A stretch of 64,000 nt of DNA from Monosporascus cannonballus (Eukaryota; Ascomycota; Sordariomycetes; Xylariales): positions 1-64,000 of the forward strand of contig QJNS01000048.1 of the NCBI GenBank assembly GCA_004154925.1, read 5' to 3'. This document shows positions 62,520 to 64,000 of the stretch, piece by piece. The notes below the pieces were generated by a model that did not search any database, was not told the origin of the DNA, and was given only the letters and a program-made list of their open reading frames with translations. The position numbers were made by a program, and so were the translations under genes. Within the stretch, counting starts at the first letter, position 1. Each line of letters opens with the position of its first letter.

Positions 62520-64000
62520 CGTCGTCGCTGGTAAAAATTCTTTAATAGATGTTAGGCGCCAATAAAATTCTTGGCGGGTTCCCAGATATTTTCGGAATCT
62601 GGGTGTTTTTTCCATTTAATCAGGTACTGGGTAAGTCCGTTTTGTTTTCGTATATCAAATATTTTCTCCATTTCGTATATTCGTTCGTCTTTTATTTTTA
62701 CGTCATTTTGTGCTGTATGCACTTTAATTATATTTGCTGTTAATTCGAATAAAGAAATATAAAAAATTGGATGGAATTTAACTTTTAGTAAAAGTTCTAA
62801 TTAATAATTATTTTCTGAGATTTTTTTTGGCGATTTTGTATAGGCCGATATACTTAAAATCGAGTTTTTTGCTGGGTTGTTTTGTTTAAATATTTTTTGT
62901 AACGAGAAAAACTATCTCCCCCTTTTCGAAAATTAATCCTTTTAACTTTTTTTAATTATAATATTTATTTATTTAATTTCGTACGAATTTTAATTTTATT
63001 TTTTATTTCTTAATGTAACTATTATAATTATTTTAACGTAAAAATTATTTTAACATTAATTGGACCGTCGGCGCGCGCTTTTCTGTAAACTTCCGGAGTA
63101 AAACCAAAATTTACGTTTATAGGTATTATCTTAATACTTTCGTAATAGCTAATATTATAAGCTAATTAAGTAATCGGTAACTTTTTAATCCAATTATTTT
63201 ATTCGTAATTAATATAATATTGTAAGTAAATTTCCAAAATTTGGTTTGTTCGCTTTATTTATTTATCCGTCTAAGGTTTAAATGCGTTGGATAACTTGTG
63301 ATTTAAGCCGATTTATACTATTAAGCTTTGTCAAAATTTAAATGCAAATATTAAGCCTTTATCTGATATAATTTTTATTGGTAATCCGTATGTACTGAAA
63401 ATATGTTGGAAAAAAATATATGCCAATTATTCGGCATTTATATCCTTATGATATAGTAAAAAATAAGAAAATTTCGTAAATTGGTCGATTATTACGAAAA
63501 TATTATTGTAATATATTCCCGTAACTGGATTTTCTGATATAGAAAACTTAATAATAAAATCGAATATAATTAAATATTATAATCGTTTTGTAACTGGTAA
63601 TAGCTATAATTTTCCGTATGGCTTGTATCGTTGAGTCTTTACTTTAACGCAAATATCGTATTGCCGTATAATTTTTTATATTATTAATTATATTCTAAAA
63701 AAAGGAATATGTATATTAAAATCGTTTTAGGGTTTTATGGATCCCTAGATATCTATATAACTAATATTCGTATATTTTTCGTACTAAATCTTTTTAATAT
63801 TTTTTTGGAACTTGAATTTTGTCCGTTCTTTGGTTTTCTGGGAGACCGTCGTTATGCTATTAAATTTCCTAATACATATTGCAAAATATTGCCCGAATTG
63901 TCGTAATCTGTCGTAAACGTAAATATCCTTATATAGTAATATTAAAAATTATATGGCTAACTTTAACCAATTTTTTTAAGGTCTGGTCGCCTGCTTAAAA
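62520..64000 (-). pseudogene. pol remnant of element B' (integrase, chromodomain)
   Basis: Read on the minus strand from the window end: VIIDQFTKFSYFLLYYKDIN (about 63,440-63,510), IFSTYGLPIKIISDKG (about 63,350-63,400), NFGFTPEVYRKARADGPIN near 63,060-63,115, a linker, and a chromodomain-like tail near 62,560-62,740 (KTDLPST, NPPRILLAP in a shifted frame). Integrase order and strand confirm reverse orientation. Confidence 0.7.

Larger units (their letters stand above)
61509..64000 (-). mobile_element. Element B': reversed B-family gypsy copy, running off the window
   Basis: The first 382 bp (61509-61890) are the reverse complement of the B LTR: starts TGTGACGGCTAGGCGG and ends GGTCGTAATA. 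The left target duplication would be TACAA (61504-61508). Inward lie an opposite-strand frame, then a chromodomain and integrase on the minus strand. The other LTR is outside the window. Confidence 0.82.

Noticed and set aside
15950..64000. CRISPR array or mitochondrial DNA as explanation for the AT-rich block
   Set aside because: No regularly spaced repeats, and nuclear gypsy, Tc1 and pogo remnants with RIP-type changes explain the composition.

Overview
The window comes from a filamentous ascomycete (Pezizomycotina, probably a sordariomycete-like fungus; I cannot name the species). The protein-coding genes have short GT-AG introns (49-57 nt, one of 171 nt) with CTRAY-type branch points and are typical fungal genes. 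The window has two parts. Positions 1 to about 15,950 have balanced base composition and carry the genes. From about 15,950 to 64,000 the DNA is extremely AT-rich and full of transposon remnants whose stop codons and lost catalytic residues are nearly all C-to-T or G-to-A changes, the signature of repeat-induced point mutation (RIP).

Gene part: an F-box-like/ankyrin-repeat protein (2242-3978, +); a head-to-head pair of ribosome-biogenesis genes, the RNA polymerase I subunit RPA34.5 (7555-5608, -) and the polynucleotide 5'-kinase Grc3 (8130-10650, +), sharing a 574-bp promoter region; an unassigned GC3-rich exon-like stretch (11069-11492, -); and a complete secreted GH67 alpha-glucuronidase (15093-12403, -) whose promoter faces the AT-rich block and carries a TATA box and an XlnR/Xyr1-type GGCTAA motif. 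Spliced models for RPA34.5, Grc3 and GH67 were worked out by hand and stay in frame.

Transposon part: a nested stack can be resolved from LTRs and 5-bp target duplications. Element A (Ty3/gypsy, 16307-37604, perfect GTTAT duplication) is interrupted by element B (gypsy, 16979-23569, CTCTA/CCCTA) in its leader and by element C (gypsy, 24682-32054, two 181-bp LTRs, AAGGA/AGGGA) just after its zinc knuckle. Removing B and C leaves a 7.3-kb element A. Further right lie a terminal-inverted-repeat element (38846-40798) beside a small unmutated GC island, a possible gypsy LTR near 45.1 kb, a probable copia-like element in reverse (48095-54809) containing a Tc1/impala-like transposon (48514-49911), a pogo/Fot1-like transposon (56778-58767), a second A-family copy D (59385-61508) whose LTR holds a non-autonomous long-TIR element (59603-60408), and a reversed B-family copy (61509 to the window end) interrupting D.

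The most interesting signal is a gene-like frame on the strand opposite to pol, between the chromodomain and the 3' LTR, in both gypsy families A and B. It encodes a Cys-containing N-terminal segment followed by a charged coiled-coil-like segment. A third family (C) has a different long frame in the same position. I see no CRISPR array, rRNA gene or canonical tRNA gene.
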